The notes beneath the pieces are model-generated. The model saw nothing but the letters and a program-made list of their open reading frames with translations. It was not told where the DNA came from and searched no databases. A stretch of 64,000 nt of DNA, from NCBI GenBank assembly GCA_036012905.1, contig DASCQF010000105.1, forward strand, positions 1 through 64,000, given 5' to 3'. How positions within the stretch are numbered: position 1 is the stretch's first letter; every line of letters begins with the position of its first letter. The position numbers and the translations under genes were made by a program. Positions 1-7,785 of the stretch are shown piece after piece. The DNA comes from NP936 sp002726085 (GTDB lineage: Bacteria; Acidobacteriota; Vicinamibacteria; Vicinamibacterales; UBA8438).

Positions 1-183
1 AGCAGCGCCCGGCCACGATCGGACCTCAACGTGCACCGGGCTCGACAGGGGCCCTCAAGAGTGCGGATGGAAGCCAGGGTCCCTGACCGGCTTGACACCG
101 GCTGGTCCTCTCATGGAAGGCCTGATGGCCTGCGCCACAGCGTTGTCGGACCGTTCAAAACCCAAAACCGAGCGATCGTGTGT
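1..183. other. Window edge without an assignable gene
   Basis: I see no coding region here that continues into the window. It lies downstream of the minus-strand dap operon. A short hairpin AGGCC-TGAT-GGCCT sits at 118-131 and is followed by GCGCCACA. This resembles the palindrome downstream of glnE (8866-8885) and may belong to the same dispersed hairpin family. Confidence 0.4.
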
Positions 184-1200
184 CTAGGCTTCGGTGCGTT
201 CCAGCAGTGTGGTGGCGATTCGAGTGTAATGGCCAACTGCTGCGCGGAGCTCGTCGATTCGAACGTGCTCCTCGGCCGTGTGGGCAACCAGCACAGAGCC
301 GGGACCGAACAGCAGCGGCTGTCCCCAGGCCGAGAGAAAGGGGATGTCGGTGGTGAACGGGAACACGGCGGTGTCGAATCCTGGTACGGTCACCATCTCG
401 ACCGGGGGCACCTCGACCACGTCCTCGATTCCGACCAGGGGCGTCAGCGGCTCCAGCGCCGTCCGCACCGTCGTTGCCGCGCCCACGATACGGAAATTCA
501 CCTCGGCGCTGGCGTGGGGAGGCACCACGTTCGGAGCCACCCCGCCGTCGATCAGGGCGACCGTGTAGGTGGTGGCTCCGAGGGTCGGGCTGACCGGCAG
601 ATCGAGCGTGCGAAGCGCCACGAGCGCATCGAGCAGCTTTTCGATGGCTGATTCGCCCTGCTCGGGATGCGACGAGTGCGCCGCGCGTCCACGGGCGCGC
701 AGCTTGACCCGGTAGACACCCCTTGTCGCCGCGCCAAGCCGGTTGTCGGTCGGCTCGCCGTTGAGGAGATATCGGGACCCCGGCGGCACCCGGTTCGCCG
801 CGTGGGCTCCGTGGCTGCCGCGCTCCTCGCCGACCACCAAGAGCAGACCGACCCGCGTCTCTCCCGAAGCACGCAGCCGCCCGAGCGCCCCGACCTGCGC
901 CGCGGCGATCCCCTTGGCATCGCAGGCGCCCCGTCCATACAGCAGGCCGTCCTCTTCGCGGCTCGGGAAGAACGGCGGCACGCAATCCAGGTGAGTCGAC
1001 AGCACCACGATCGGCGCGCCGAGTGTCACGTAAAGATTGCAGCGTTCGCCCTCAACCGGCTGCGTCTCGACGGTGTATCCGCGCGCGCGCAGCCAGTCGG
1101 CGAGCCAGCCGACGACCGGACCTTCGCTTCCGGTGGTCGACTCGATGTCGATCAGCGACCGCGCGAGCTCGACCACGTCGAACGTCGTCACCGCAGCCAT
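184..1200 (-). CDS. dapE: M20 family metallopeptidase, probable succinyl-diaminopimelate desuccinylase
   Basis: Zinc-dependent amidohydrolase of the M20 family (ArgE/DapE/CPG2). Visible metal-site motifs are STHLDCVPPF (His and Asp), GRGACDAKG (bridging Asp), GEERGSHG (Glu-Glu) and the late AHTAEEHV histidine; a dimerisation domain lies between the two catalytic halves. I place the start at the ATG at 1200, giving MAAVTTFDVVELARSL. This overlaps the end of dapD by 13 nt, so translation is probably coupled; an upstream in-frame start would run deep into dapD. Because the preceding gene is the succinylase DapD, the likely step is removal of succinate from N-succinyl-LL-diaminopimelate. ArgE or another N-acyl amino acid deacylase cannot be excluded, since the family is poor at revealing substrate. 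Confidence 0.82.
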   Translation of the reverse strand: MAAVTTFDVVELARSLIDIESTTGSEGPVVGWLADWLRARGYTVETQPVEGERCNLYVTLGAPIVVLSTHLDCVPPFFPSREEDGLLYGRGACDAKGIAAAQVGALGRLRASGETRVGLLLVVGEERGSHGAHAANRVPPGSRYLLNGEPTDNRLGAATRGVYRVKLRARGRAAHSSHPEQGESAIEKLLDALVALRTLDLPVSPTLGATTYTVALIDGGVAPNVVPPHASAEVNFRIVGAATTVRTALEPLTPLVGIEDVVEVPPVEMVTVPGFDTAVFPFTTDIPFLSAWGQPLLFGPGSVLVAHTAEEHVRIDELRAAVGHYTRIATTLLERTEA

Positions 1201-2045
1201 GCCTCGAGCTCTGTGCCGGTGTCGGTCTTGTCGTCGCGATATTTGACGATCACCGGGGTGGCCAGGGCGAGACCCCACTCGCGCCCGGCGTCGGCGGTGA
1301 CTGCCCGCGTGCCAGGAACGACCACCGCCCCCTCGGGGATCACGAGGGGGGAACCCGCTTCCCGGCGTATCACACGTTGGCGCGGCAGGTCGTAGACCGG
1401 GGTCGACCCGGTCAACACGGTGCCCGCCGCGATCACCGCGCGCGCCTTCACGACGGCTCCTTCGTAGATGCCGGTGCTGCCCCCAACCAGCGCATCATCT
1501 TCGATGATCACCGGAAGCGCGCCGATCGGTTCGAGCACTCCGCCGATCTGTGCCCCGGCACTGACATGCACGCGTTGCCCGACCTGCGCGCACGATCCGA
1601 CGAGCGCGTGCGAGTCGATCAGACTGTTCTCGCCGACATACGCCCCGATGTTGATGAACATCGGGGGCATGCAGATCACCCCCTCGCCGACATACGCGCC
1701 GTCCCGAATCGAGGAGCCGCCTGGCACCAGCCTGACTCGCGACGAGGCGGCGAGCGGCTTGAGTGGCAACGTGTCCTTGTCGAGAAACGGCGCGCCGGGG
1801 TCCGGTCCGGCGAGCGGCGCGATGTCTCCGCACCGGAACCCGACCAGGATGCCCTGCTTGACCCAGGTGTTCACCGTCCACCCGGTTGGCGCGCTAGGGT
1901 CCGGAACGGCCGACCGGACACGGCCCGACGACAGCTCGGCCCGGAAGGTCGCGAAGACGGTGCGGGCCTCATCGCGGTCGGCGTCGGCGCCCGCCGCGTG
2001 AAGACGTTCGATGGTCGTCTGGAGCGACGAAAGGTCAGCGGTCAC
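1188..2045 (-). CDS. dapD: 2,3,4,5-tetrahydropyridine-2,6-dicarboxylate N-succinyltransferase
   Basis: Transfers succinyl from succinyl-CoA to tetrahydrodipicolinate in the succinylase branch of lysine and meso-diaminopimelate synthesis; cytoplasmic. The 285-residue protein has a helical N-terminal domain and then a left-handed beta-helix with hexapeptide-like repeats (for example GGSSIRDGAYVGEGVICMPP and INIGAYVGENSLIDSHALVG). The C-terminal region GSTPVYDLPRQRVI is typical of the family, and the length is normal. The start is GTG at 2045, with a GGAG about nine bases upstream. It follows dapA by 46 nt and overlaps the desuccinylase gene. Its presence shows that this organism uses the succinyl pathway rather than the DapL or dehydrogenase variants. 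Confidence 0.93.
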   Translation of the reverse strand: MTADLSSLQTTIERLHAAGADADRDEARTVFATFRAELSSGRVRSAVPDPSAPTGWTVNTWVKQGILVGFRCGDIAPLAGPDPGAPFLDKDTLPLKPLAASSRVRLVPGGSSIRDGAYVGEGVICMPPMFINIGAYVGENSLIDSHALVGSCAQVGQRVHVSAGAQIGGVLEPIGALPVIIEDDALVGGSTGIYEGAVVKARAVIAAGTVLTGSTPVYDLPRQRVIRREAGSPLVIPEGAVVVPGTRAVTADAGREWGLALATPVIVKYRDDKTDTGTELEAWLR

Positions 2046-2091
2046 TGTCGCGTTCTCCGTTGTCTGGCGCGTCGAGGTGCAGCGTCGCTTG

Positions 2092-3003
2092 CTAGTTGGA
2101 TGCGGCCGGTGTGAGGTGGGGCCTCAAGTCGAGATCGTCGAGCACCTGCACGATCCGCACGACCGATTCGGCTCGCGGTGGGACCATTGGCAGACGATAG
2201 TGGGGCTCGAGCAGCCCGAGATGCGCCATCGCCGCCTTGACCGGCATCGGGTTGGCTTCGATGAAGTTGACCTGCATCAGCGGGAGCAGCCTGGCATGGA
2301 GCTGGCGGGCGGTATCGAAGTCGCCCTTCAACGCCAGCGACACCATGCGTGACATTTCGTCCGGTATCTCGTTGGAGGCGACCGAGATGACCCCCGAGCC
2401 ACCGACGGCGATGAGCGGCACCGTGAACAGATCGTCGCCCGACAGCACGCTGAAACCGGCGGGGACCTCCCGGCAGATCTCGCACATTTGCGGCAGGTTC
2501 GCCGAGGCCTCCTTGACGCCGACGACATTCGGGATGTCGGCCAGCCGGCACAGCGTGGCCGCGTCCACGTTACAGCCAGTACGACCCGGCACGTTGTAGA
2601 CCACGATCGGCAATGGAGTGCTGTCGGCAATCGCCAGATAGTGCTGATAGAGGCCTTCTGACGTCGGCTTGTTGTAATACGGCGTGACCGACAAGATACC
2701 GTCGGCTCCGGCGCGTTGCATGTCGCCGACCCGCTCGATGACGGCCCGGGTGTCGTAGCCGCCCGCGCCGGCCAGCACCGGAACCCGCCCGCCTGCCGTC
2801 TGCACGACCAGCTCGACGACGCGCCGGTGTTCAGCGCCGGAGAGGGTCGGGCTTTCACCGGTGGTGCCGCATGGGACCAGGAAGTCGATTCCCCCTGCGA
2901 TTTGCCGCTCGGCCAAACGGCGCACCGCCGCCTCGTCCACGGCTCCGCCCGCCGTGAACGGCGTCACCAGCGCCGTGCCACATCCCGACCAGTTGTTCGT
3001 CAT
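2092..3003 (-). CDS. dapA: 4-hydroxy-tetrahydrodipicolinate synthase
   Basis: Class I (Schiff-base) aldolase that condenses pyruvate with aspartate semialdehyde, the first committed step to lysine/DAP. Visible motifs: PCGTTGESPTLS near residue 45, SVTPYYNKPTSEG with the catalytic Tyr, and VVGVKEASAN with the Schiff-base lysine. I choose the ATG at 3003 (MTNNWSGCGTAL), giving 303 residues close to the family norm. A TTG seven codons upstream is the only longer alternative. It lies between dapB and dapD in a same-strand operon. Confidence 0.95.
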   Translation of the reverse strand: MTNNWSGCGTALVTPFTAGGAVDEAAVRRLAERQIAGGIDFLVPCGTTGESPTLSGAEHRRVVELVVQTAGGRVPVLAGAGGYDTRAVIERVGDMQRAGADGILSVTPYYNKPTSEGLYQHYLAIADSTPLPIVVYNVPGRTGCNVDAATLCRLADIPNVVGVKEASANLPQMCEICREVPAGFSVLSGDDLFTVPLIAVGGSGVISVASNEIPDEMSRMVSLALKGDFDTARQLHARLLPLMQVNFIEANPMPVKAAMAHLGLLEPHYRLPMVPPRAESVVRIVQVLDDLDLRPHLTPAASN

Positions 3004-3037
3004 CGTCTTGTGTGTAGTGTTCAATGTTCAGGTTTCG

Positions 3038-3736
3038 TCAGTCTGCGTTCAGCCCGAGGACGTCGCGCATCGAGAACCATCCGTGTCGGCCCTGTACCCA
3101 GCGCGCCGCTTCGAGTGCGCCGCGCGCAAACGTCGCGCGATCCCGCGTGGTGTGTGTAAGGGCGATCGTTTCACTCGGGCCGTCGACTCCGACCGTGTGC
3201 GTGCCCGGCGCGGCACCGACCCGGGTCGATGCCATGTCGATGGCGTGGGTGTAGCCGTTCCGCACCATCTCTGTCTGCAGCGCCAGCGCGGTGCCGGACG
3301 GTGCGTCGATCTTGGCGGCATGATGGATCTCGTGAATCCAGGCGCCGAACTCCTCATGCGGCTCGAACAGCCGCGCCGCGCGCGCGGCCAGAGCAAGGAA
3401 CAGGTTGACTCCGAGGGAGAAATTGGCGGCTGCGACGACCCCGATCCCGGTGTCGGTCACGACCTTTCGCATCGCACGCTCTTGGGCCACCCACCCGGTG
3501 GTGCCGACCACGAGGTTGACGCCATGCTCAGCCAGGCGCGGTAGATTGGTGACCACGGCGTCGGCCGTCGAGAAGTCGATCGCCACATCCACGTTGCGCA
3601 CCTGTTCGGCTGTAATGCCGGTGCCGTCACGGTTGTTGTCGATGTCGAGTCGTCCCGCCACCTCGAAGTCATATGACTTGCTGAGCTCGTCGACTAGCTT
3701 GCCCATCCGACCGTATCCAATCAGGAGGAGACGCAT
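3038..3736 (-). CDS. dapB: 4-hydroxy-tetrahydrodipicolinate reductase
   Basis: NAD(P)H-dependent reductase acting directly after DapA. The N-terminal Rossmann motif is GYGRMGKLV. Also visible are VVGTTGW, the ANFSLGVNLF segment and the catalytic/substrate motif HEIHHAAKIDAPSGTA. At 232 residues it is slightly shorter than the E. coli enzyme (about 270), as in other compact DapB proteins. The ATG at 3736 begins three bases after the ACT-protein stop codon, so the two are almost certainly cotranscribed. Confidence 0.93.
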   Translation of the reverse strand: MRLLLIGYGRMGKLVDELSKSYDFEVAGRLDIDNNRDGTGITAEQVRNVDVAIDFSTADAVVTNLPRLAEHGVNLVVGTTGWVAQERAMRKVVTDTGIGVVAAANFSLGVNLFLALAARAARLFEPHEEFGAWIHEIHHAAKIDAPSGTALALQTEMVRNGYTHAIDMASTRVGAAPGTHTVGVDGPSETIALTHTTRDRATFARGALEAARWVQGRHGWFSMRDVLGLNAD

Positions 3737-3739
3737 GAT

Positions 3740-4195
3740 CTACCGCGTTCGATCGGTCCGGACCGCCCCGCGACGCGTGACCTTGCGGATAACGGCGACG
3801 GCCTTCTTCGCGTCGTCCTCGCTGTTGAACGTGATGGTGGCGGAGTAGCGCGCATCGACGACTTCAGCCTCCAGATCGCGGACGCCGATACCGGCCCAGG
3901 CGATCGCATTGGCGACCGCATACGCGAGCCCGGGACGATTATCGCCCTGCAGCAGCAAGGTCGTGGCCGGCGACTTGCTGAACCCGGCGGCACGCGCAAC
4001 CATCGCGGATCGCCTGCTCTCACCGCCGTAGATCTCGATCGTATTGCGACCGGGGCGACCCGGCGTCGCACGCACCCGGACCACCTTCAGGTCGGCGTTG
4101 CCCTGCGCGAGTGGCTCGAGGGTCTCGGCAAGCGCGCCTGGACGCCTCAGGACGTCAGTGCGCCAGAGTCCGATACGTTTGATCTTGACCGCCAT
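3740..4195 (-). CDS. Tandem ACT-domain protein, first gene of the dap operon
   Basis: 151 residues with two ACT-like repeats. The first is near residues 8-60 (LWRTDVLRRPGALAETLEPL) and the second near 80-145 (LLLQGDNRPGLAYAVANAIA). ACT domains bind small ligands, usually amino acids, and regulate attached or partner enzymes. No catalytic or DNA-binding domain is visible, so it may be a stand-alone sensor acting on a Dap-pathway or aspartate-family enzyme; that role is inference from position only. It is the promoter-proximal gene of the dap operon, with a TATAAT box and a perfect hairpin in its leader. Confidence 0.75.
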   Translation of the reverse strand: MAVKIKRIGLWRTDVLRRPGALAETLEPLAQGNADLKVVRVRATPGRPGRNTIEIYGGESRRSAMVARAAGFSKSPATTLLLQGDNRPGLAYAVANAIAWAGIGVRDLEAEVVDARYSATITFNSEDDAKKAVAVIRKVTRRGAVRTDRTR

Positions 4196-4204
4196 GTGTA
4201 AAGC

Positions 4205-4227
4205 GCCGGTCGGCTGGAGCGACCGGC
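4205..4227 (-). promoter_or_regulatory. Perfect hairpin in the 5' leader of the ACT-dap operon
   Basis: GCCGGTCG and CGACCGGC form a perfect 8-bp stem with a 7-nt loop, ending 10 nt upstream of the ATG of the ACT gene. No Shine-Dalgarno sequence is evident between hairpin and start. The stem could affect initiation or serve as a protein-binding site. There is no following T-tract, so it is not an obvious terminator. Confidence 0.5.
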
Positions 4228-4247
4228 GGAGCCATCGAAGTGAGGTG

Positions 4248-4253
4248 ATTATA
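4248..4253 (-). promoter_or_regulatory. Putative -10 box (TATAAT) for the ACT-dap operon
   Basis: On the minus strand a perfect TATAAT lies 53 nt upstream of the ACT gene ATG. The -35 position falls inside the adjacent heptamer repeat (CTGACT/CTCCTG-like sequence) and is poor, so repeat insertion may have replaced the original -35. Confidence 0.45.
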
Positions 4254-4260
4254 CTAGAGA

Positions 4261-4320
4261 GTCAGGAGACAGGAGTCAGGAGACAGAAGTCAGGAGGGGC
4301 CGGAGAGCTTCGCTGGCTCC
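4261..4320 (+). repeat. Dispersed heptamer array plus hairpin, copy A
   Basis: Five tandem heptamers (GTCAGGA, GACAGGA, GTCAGGA, GACAGAA, GTCAGGA; 4261-4295) are followed by a GGCCGGAGAGCTTCGCTGGC hairpin tail (4298-4317, stem GCCGG/CTGGC with one wobble). It lies in the divergent interval between the dap operon and the quinone oxidoreductase. Seven further copies occur in this window. Confidence 0.9.
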
Positions 4321-4326
4321 GATTCA

Positions 4327-5343
4327 ATGCGGCGTGTCGATATGGCCATGGATATTCCGAACACGATGCGAGCGATTGAGGTGACCGAACCGGGCGAGCC
4401 GGAGGTGCTGGTCATCGGCGAGCGGGCTGTGCCGCCTCTCGGAGCGGACGACGTTCTCATTCGGGTGGCGGCCGCCGGCGTGAACCGGGCCGACGTGATG
4501 CAGCGCCGTGGCAACTATCCTCCACCGCCGGGAGCGTCTGACGTGCTGGGTCTGGAGGTGTCGGGAGTGGTTGCGGCGGTGGGGGCCGCCGTGTCGGGGT
4601 GGCGCGTCGGCGATGCGGTGTGCGCGCTACTTGCCGGAGGCGGATACGCTGAATACTGCGCCGTACCGGCGCCGCAGTGTCTGCCGGTACCTGGTGGCAT
4701 CGATCTCGTTGACGGCGCCGCGTTGCCCGAGGTGGTGTTGACGGTCTGGACCAACGTGTTCGAGCGGGGACGGCTTGCCTCTGGTGAGACGCTGCTCGTT
4801 CACGGCGGGTCGAGCGGGATCGGTACCATGGCGATACAGCTTGCCCGTGCGTTTGGTGCCCGCGTGTTCGTCACCGCCGGTTCTGCCGAGAAGTGCGCTG
4901 CGTGTGAAACGCTCGGCGCCGATCGGGCGGTGAACTATCGGGAGACCGATTTCGTCGAGGCGGTGAGGACGGCGGCGGGCGACCGTGGGGTGGACGTCGT
5001 CTTGGACATGGTGGGGTGCGACTATCTCCAGAAGAATCTGGACCTGCTCAACATCGAGGGACGGCTTGTCATCATCGCGTTGATGAGCGGTGCGCGCGCT
5101 GAGATTGATCTGGCGACGCTCATGCGGCGTCGTCTGATGGTGACCGGCAGCACTCTCCGGGCGCGATCCGTTGCGGAGAAGTCAGCGGTCGTGGATGCGG
5201 CCCGAGAGCGTGTCTGGCCGCTGCTCGAGACTGGACGGGTGCGCCCCGTCATCTATCAACGTCTGCCGCTGGCGCAGGCCGCCGACGCTCACCGCCTCAT
5301 GGAGTCCAGCAGTCACATCGGCAAGCTGTTGTTGGTCACCTGA
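4327..5343 (+). CDS. NAD(P)H-quinone oxidoreductase, zeta-crystallin/PIG3 type
   Basis: Zinc-independent MDR-superfamily oxidoreductase that probably reduces quinones with NADPH. The N-terminal GroES-like domain has AAGVNRADVMQRRGNYPPPPGASDVLGLEVSG, seen here as AAGVNRADVMQRRG then GLEVSG. The Rossmann domain has LLVHGGSSGIGTMAIQLA. The zinc-ligand cysteines of alcohol dehydrogenases are absent. Candidate ATG codons at 4327, 4342, 4348 and 4366 lack a clear ribosome site, so the exact N-terminus is uncertain; MDIPNTMRAIEV from 4348 looks natural. It stands alone between repeat copy A and the convergent treT gene. Confidence 0.88.
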   Translation: MRRVDMAMDIPNTMRAIEVTEPGEPEVLVIGERAVPPLGADDVLIRVAAAGVNRADVMQRRGNYPPPPGASDVLGLEVSGVVAAVGAAVSGWRVGDAVCALLAGGGYAEYCAVPAPQCLPVPGGIDLVDGAALPEVVLTVWTNVFERGRLASGETLLVHGGSSGIGTMAIQLARAFGARVFVTAGSAEKCAACETLGADRAVNYRETDFVEAVRTAAGDRGVDVVLDMVGCDYLQKNLDLLNIEGRLVIIALMSGARAEIDLATLMRRRLMVTGSTLRARSVAEKSAVVDAARERVWPLLETGRVRPVIYQRLPLAQAADAHRLMESSSHIGKLLLVT

Positions 5344-5452
5344 CCGGAGGTATCTCGCCGACCGCGCGGGGTGCGCAGCTTGCGTCGGCTGGACCTGTCA
5401 GAGCGCCTGAAGCCCGAAGCTTGTAGCCAATGAGCTCGCCGCCAGGGCATTG

Positions 5453-6694
5453 CTACGCCGTCCCCCCCGTCAACAGCGACAGGTCCGTTCCGTCGTGCCC
5501 TGTGGCGAGCATCAACAGCAGGTAGTCCCGGATGTGCCGGGTGGTCAGAAAGTTGTCCTTGACATACTTGTGCCCGGCCGAGCCCAGCGCGGAACAGAGC
5601 TCGGGGTCGCCCAGCAGCTCGATCGCGCGGTTGGCCGCACCCTCTGGCGAATGCACCAGGAAACCGGTCAGGCCGTTGAGCAGCTGTAGGCGAATGCCGC
5701 CGACCGCGCCACCGATGACCGGCTTTCGCTTCCAGAGCGCCTCGGTCACTGTCAGTCCGAATCCTTCCTTGATCGACTTTTGCATCACGATGGTCGACCC
5801 TCGGACCAGCGCGTTGATGTCGAGATCGCTGAACGGCGGCAATTCCAGGACATGAATGTCGGGGTCGTTGCCGGCCGCCTCGCGGACCTCGCGCAGCACT
5901 TCTGCACCTTCCGGGTCGTCGGTCGCCCCGCCGCCAGCTAGCAGCAGCTGACAGTCCTGGCGCCGTCGCACCATACGGTAGGCGCGTATGACGCCGAGCG
6001 GATCCTTCAAGCGGTCGAACCGCGAGATCTGCGTCAGTATCGGCCGGTCCGGATCCAGCCCGTGCCGCGCCACGACCGCCCGAACCTCGTCGTCCGGCAA
6101 TTCACGGTTCTTGTCGGCGAGCGGGTCGATTGAAGGTGGCACCATGTACTGCGGAATCGTCAACTGCTGGGCGAAGTCCGGCATGGAAAAGATGGAGGCG
6201 TCGTATTGTCCGACGTAGTCGCGCAGGAAGCCCCAGACCGATGGGGCGGGTGTCGAGACGTCGATGTGACAGCGCCACAGCCATCGCCCACCGGTCTCCG
6301 GCTTCTTGGCGATTAACCCGGCCGGTTGGGGATCGTGCACAACGACCACATCACCGCAATTGTCCAGCTCGCCGAGGTTCATCTCGGTGGTCGCGCGGAA
6401 GACGTCGAACATCTCCTCGGTGATTGTCTCCTCGCCCCCATGGAGCGCGTTGTGGAACGCCTTGGTGACGGCGAAGAATGCCTGGTTGCCCTTGATGACG
6501 TCCCACGTCGTGTCGATCCCGAGATCGCGCAGCAACGGGACCATGCGTGTCAGGATCTCGGCCACGCCGCCGCCGACCGAGGTCGAGTTGATGTGCTGGA
6601 GCCGAAGGTGACGCACGCGGTCGGCCAGCAGCAGCAGCTCGTCGATGACCTGCGTCCCGACAATCTTGCGGTAGTCCTCGAGATGGGCGCTCAT
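5453..6694 (-). CDS. treT: Trehalose synthase, TreT-like GT4 glycosyltransferase
   Basis: Retaining GT-B glycosyltransferase resembling archaeal TreT, which makes trehalose from NDP-glucose and glucose in a reversible reaction. Recognisable landmarks are YRKIVGTQVIDELLLLA, HINSTSVGGGVAEIL, FHNALHGG, VVVHDPQPAGLI, the donor-binding ISRFDRLKDPLG and the E-x7-E motif region KEGFGLTVTEALW. The ATG at 6694 overlaps the upstream gene stop in an ATGA arrangement, which fixes the start and gives 413 residues. In-frame upstream sequence lies within the neighbouring gene. Trehalose would act as osmolyte or carbon reserve. Confidence 0.88.
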   Translation of the reverse strand: MSAHLEDYRKIVGTQVIDELLLLADRVRHLRLQHINSTSVGGGVAEILTRMVPLLRDLGIDTTWDVIKGNQAFFAVTKAFHNALHGGEETITEEMFDVFRATTEMNLGELDNCGDVVVVHDPQPAGLIAKKPETGGRWLWRCHIDVSTPAPSVWGFLRDYVGQYDASIFSMPDFAQQLTIPQYMVPPSIDPLADKNRELPDDEVRAVVARHGLDPDRPILTQISRFDRLKDPLGVIRAYRMVRRRQDCQLLLAGGGATDDPEGAEVLREVREAAGNDPDIHVLELPPFSDLDINALVRGSTIVMQKSIKEGFGLTVTEALWKRKPVIGGAVGGIRLQLLNGLTGFLVHSPEGAANRAIELLGDPELCSALGSAGHKYVKDNFLTTRHIRDYLLLMLATGHDGTDLSLLTGGTA

Positions 6695-7347
6695 GCGGGT
6701 GTTCCGGTGTTGGTGCCGAGCTGGACGATGTCGCATCGGAGCTCGTCGAGCGTACGGTGGTAGGGATTGAGTGCATCGATCGCAGCCGCCAGATCCGGCC
6801 GCCCGCGGTCGTTGAGCCAACGCGAGAAGTCGCTGGTGCGACGCCCGAGACGGAGTCGGGCTTCGAAGAAGTGGAAATACAGCGACGCATTCGAGATCGA
6901 CGCTACTTGCCGAAAGAAGTCGTCGACATCGTCGGCAACGATGCCGGTTGGCAGCACGAAGCTGCGTGACCGGCAGAAGTGAAACGCCTCTTCAGGACGG
7001 CACTCGTAGCTTGGGCGCCCCAGGTCGTTGAGATACTCGTCGACCGTCGCGATAATGGCGTCGCGGAGCTCCCTGATCGTGGTGAAGGCCAGCAGGTCGA
7101 TGGCCGCCAGCTTTTCGGCAAGGGCCTCTTCCCGCAGCGCCTGCGACACCCAACGGGCAAAGTCGTTGAAGTGCGCCGAACGCTGAAAGTCGTGCGCCAG
7201 ATACTCCTGGTGTGTGTGAAAGAAGATCGACGAGCCAGGAATTCTGGGCAACTCGTCGCGCAACTCTTGGAGACTGCGAACCTTGATGCCGGTCAGCGCC
7301 ACCAGACGCAGCTCCGTGTCGAAGATAAAGGACTTCTGATTCGTCAT
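6691..7347 (-). CDS. DUF5752-like protein coupled to treT
   Basis: 218-residue soluble protein of unknown activity, matching my memory of the DUF5752 family found beside TreT-type glycosyltransferases. Two similar halves can be seen: LRDELPRIPGSSIFFHTHQEYLAHDF...SDFARW-like and FRQVASISNASLYFHFFEARLRLGRRTSDFSRW. Both carry a hydrophobic S-x-(I/L)-(F/Y)-(F/Y)-H-x-(H/F) core, suggesting an internal duplication. It overlaps treT by 4 nt (ATGA), so a stoichiometric partner or regulator of the synthase is likely. The ATG at 7347 opens the transcription unit. Confidence 0.75.
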   Translation of the reverse strand: MTNQKSFIFDTELRLVALTGIKVRSLQELRDELPRIPGSSIFFHTHQEYLAHDFQRSAHFNDFARWVSQALREEALAEKLAAIDLLAFTTIRELRDAIIATVDEYLNDLGRPSYECRPEEAFHFCRSRSFVLPTGIVADDVDDFFRQVASISNASLYFHFFEARLRLGRRTSDFSRWLNDRGRPDLAAAIDALNPYHRTLDELRCDIVQLGTNTGTPA

Positions 7348-7411
7348 GCACTGTTCCGGGACACACGCTCGTGAAGCCGACTGCTGGCCGTCCGGTCCTC
7401 CCCCTCCCTGC

Positions 7412-7419
7412 AGTATACT
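7412..7419. promoter_or_regulatory. Palindromic AGTATACT, possible shared -10 of a divergent promoter
   Basis: AGTATACT reads as TATACT on both strands, between the divergent DUF5752-treT unit and the SEC-C gene. No convincing -35 is seen on either side, so this is only suggestive. Confidence 0.3.
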
Positions 7420-7464
7420 GGCTCGTCACGCTGAGCCTTGAAAGCGGGCGAGGAGGTCGTCACG

Positions 7465-7707
7465 GTGGCAAGTGCTGGCAAGGTTGGTCGGAACGACCCC
7501 TGTCCGTGTGGCAGCGGCAAGAAATACAAGCAGTGCTGCGAGCAGAAGGCGCACGCCTTGAGCCCGATGGCCTGGATCGCGATCGTCGGTGTCGCGGTCG
7601 CGGCGCTGGCGGCGATCATTCTCAGCTTCACCACGACGACCGAGCTCACCAACATCACCTGTCCGCCCGGGCAGATGTGGTCGGTGGAACACGGACACTG
7701 TCACTAA
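7465..7707 (+). CDS. Small SEC-C zinc-motif membrane protein
   Basis: 80 residues. The N-terminal part carries a canonical SEC-C zinc-binding motif, GRNDPCPCGSGKKYKQCC, as at the C-terminus of SecA. It is followed by one transmembrane helix (MAWIAIVGVAVAALAAIIL) and a short tail with two Cys and two His (CPPGQMWSVEHGHCH). I choose GTG at 7465 because GGAGG lies eight bases upstream; a TTG nine codons earlier has no such site. Possibly a membrane-anchored zinc or SecB/ribosome-associated adaptor; function unknown. Confidence 0.8.
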   Translation: MASAGKVGRNDPCPCGSGKKYKQCCEQKAHALSPMAWIAIVGVAVAALAAIILSFTTTTELTNITCPPGQMWSVEHGHCH

Positions 7708-7716
7708 GCGGATACT

Positions 7717-7763
7717 CTCAGAAGTCAGAAGTCAGAAGGAGGCTGGAGGGCTTCGCCGGCTTT
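7717..7763 (+). repeat. Dispersed heptamer array plus hairpin, copy B
   Basis: CTCAGAA, GTCAGAA, GTCAGAA (7717-7737) followed by GGCTGGAGGGCTTCGCCGGC (7741-7760). It lies between the SEC-C gene and the aldo/keto reductase. Confidence 0.88.
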
Positions 7764-7785
7764 CACATATATCCGGCCTAATACG

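Noticed and set aside
4261..4295. Heptamer arrays as a CRISPR array
   Set aside because: Units are 7 bp and directly adjacent without spacers, and no cas gene is present.
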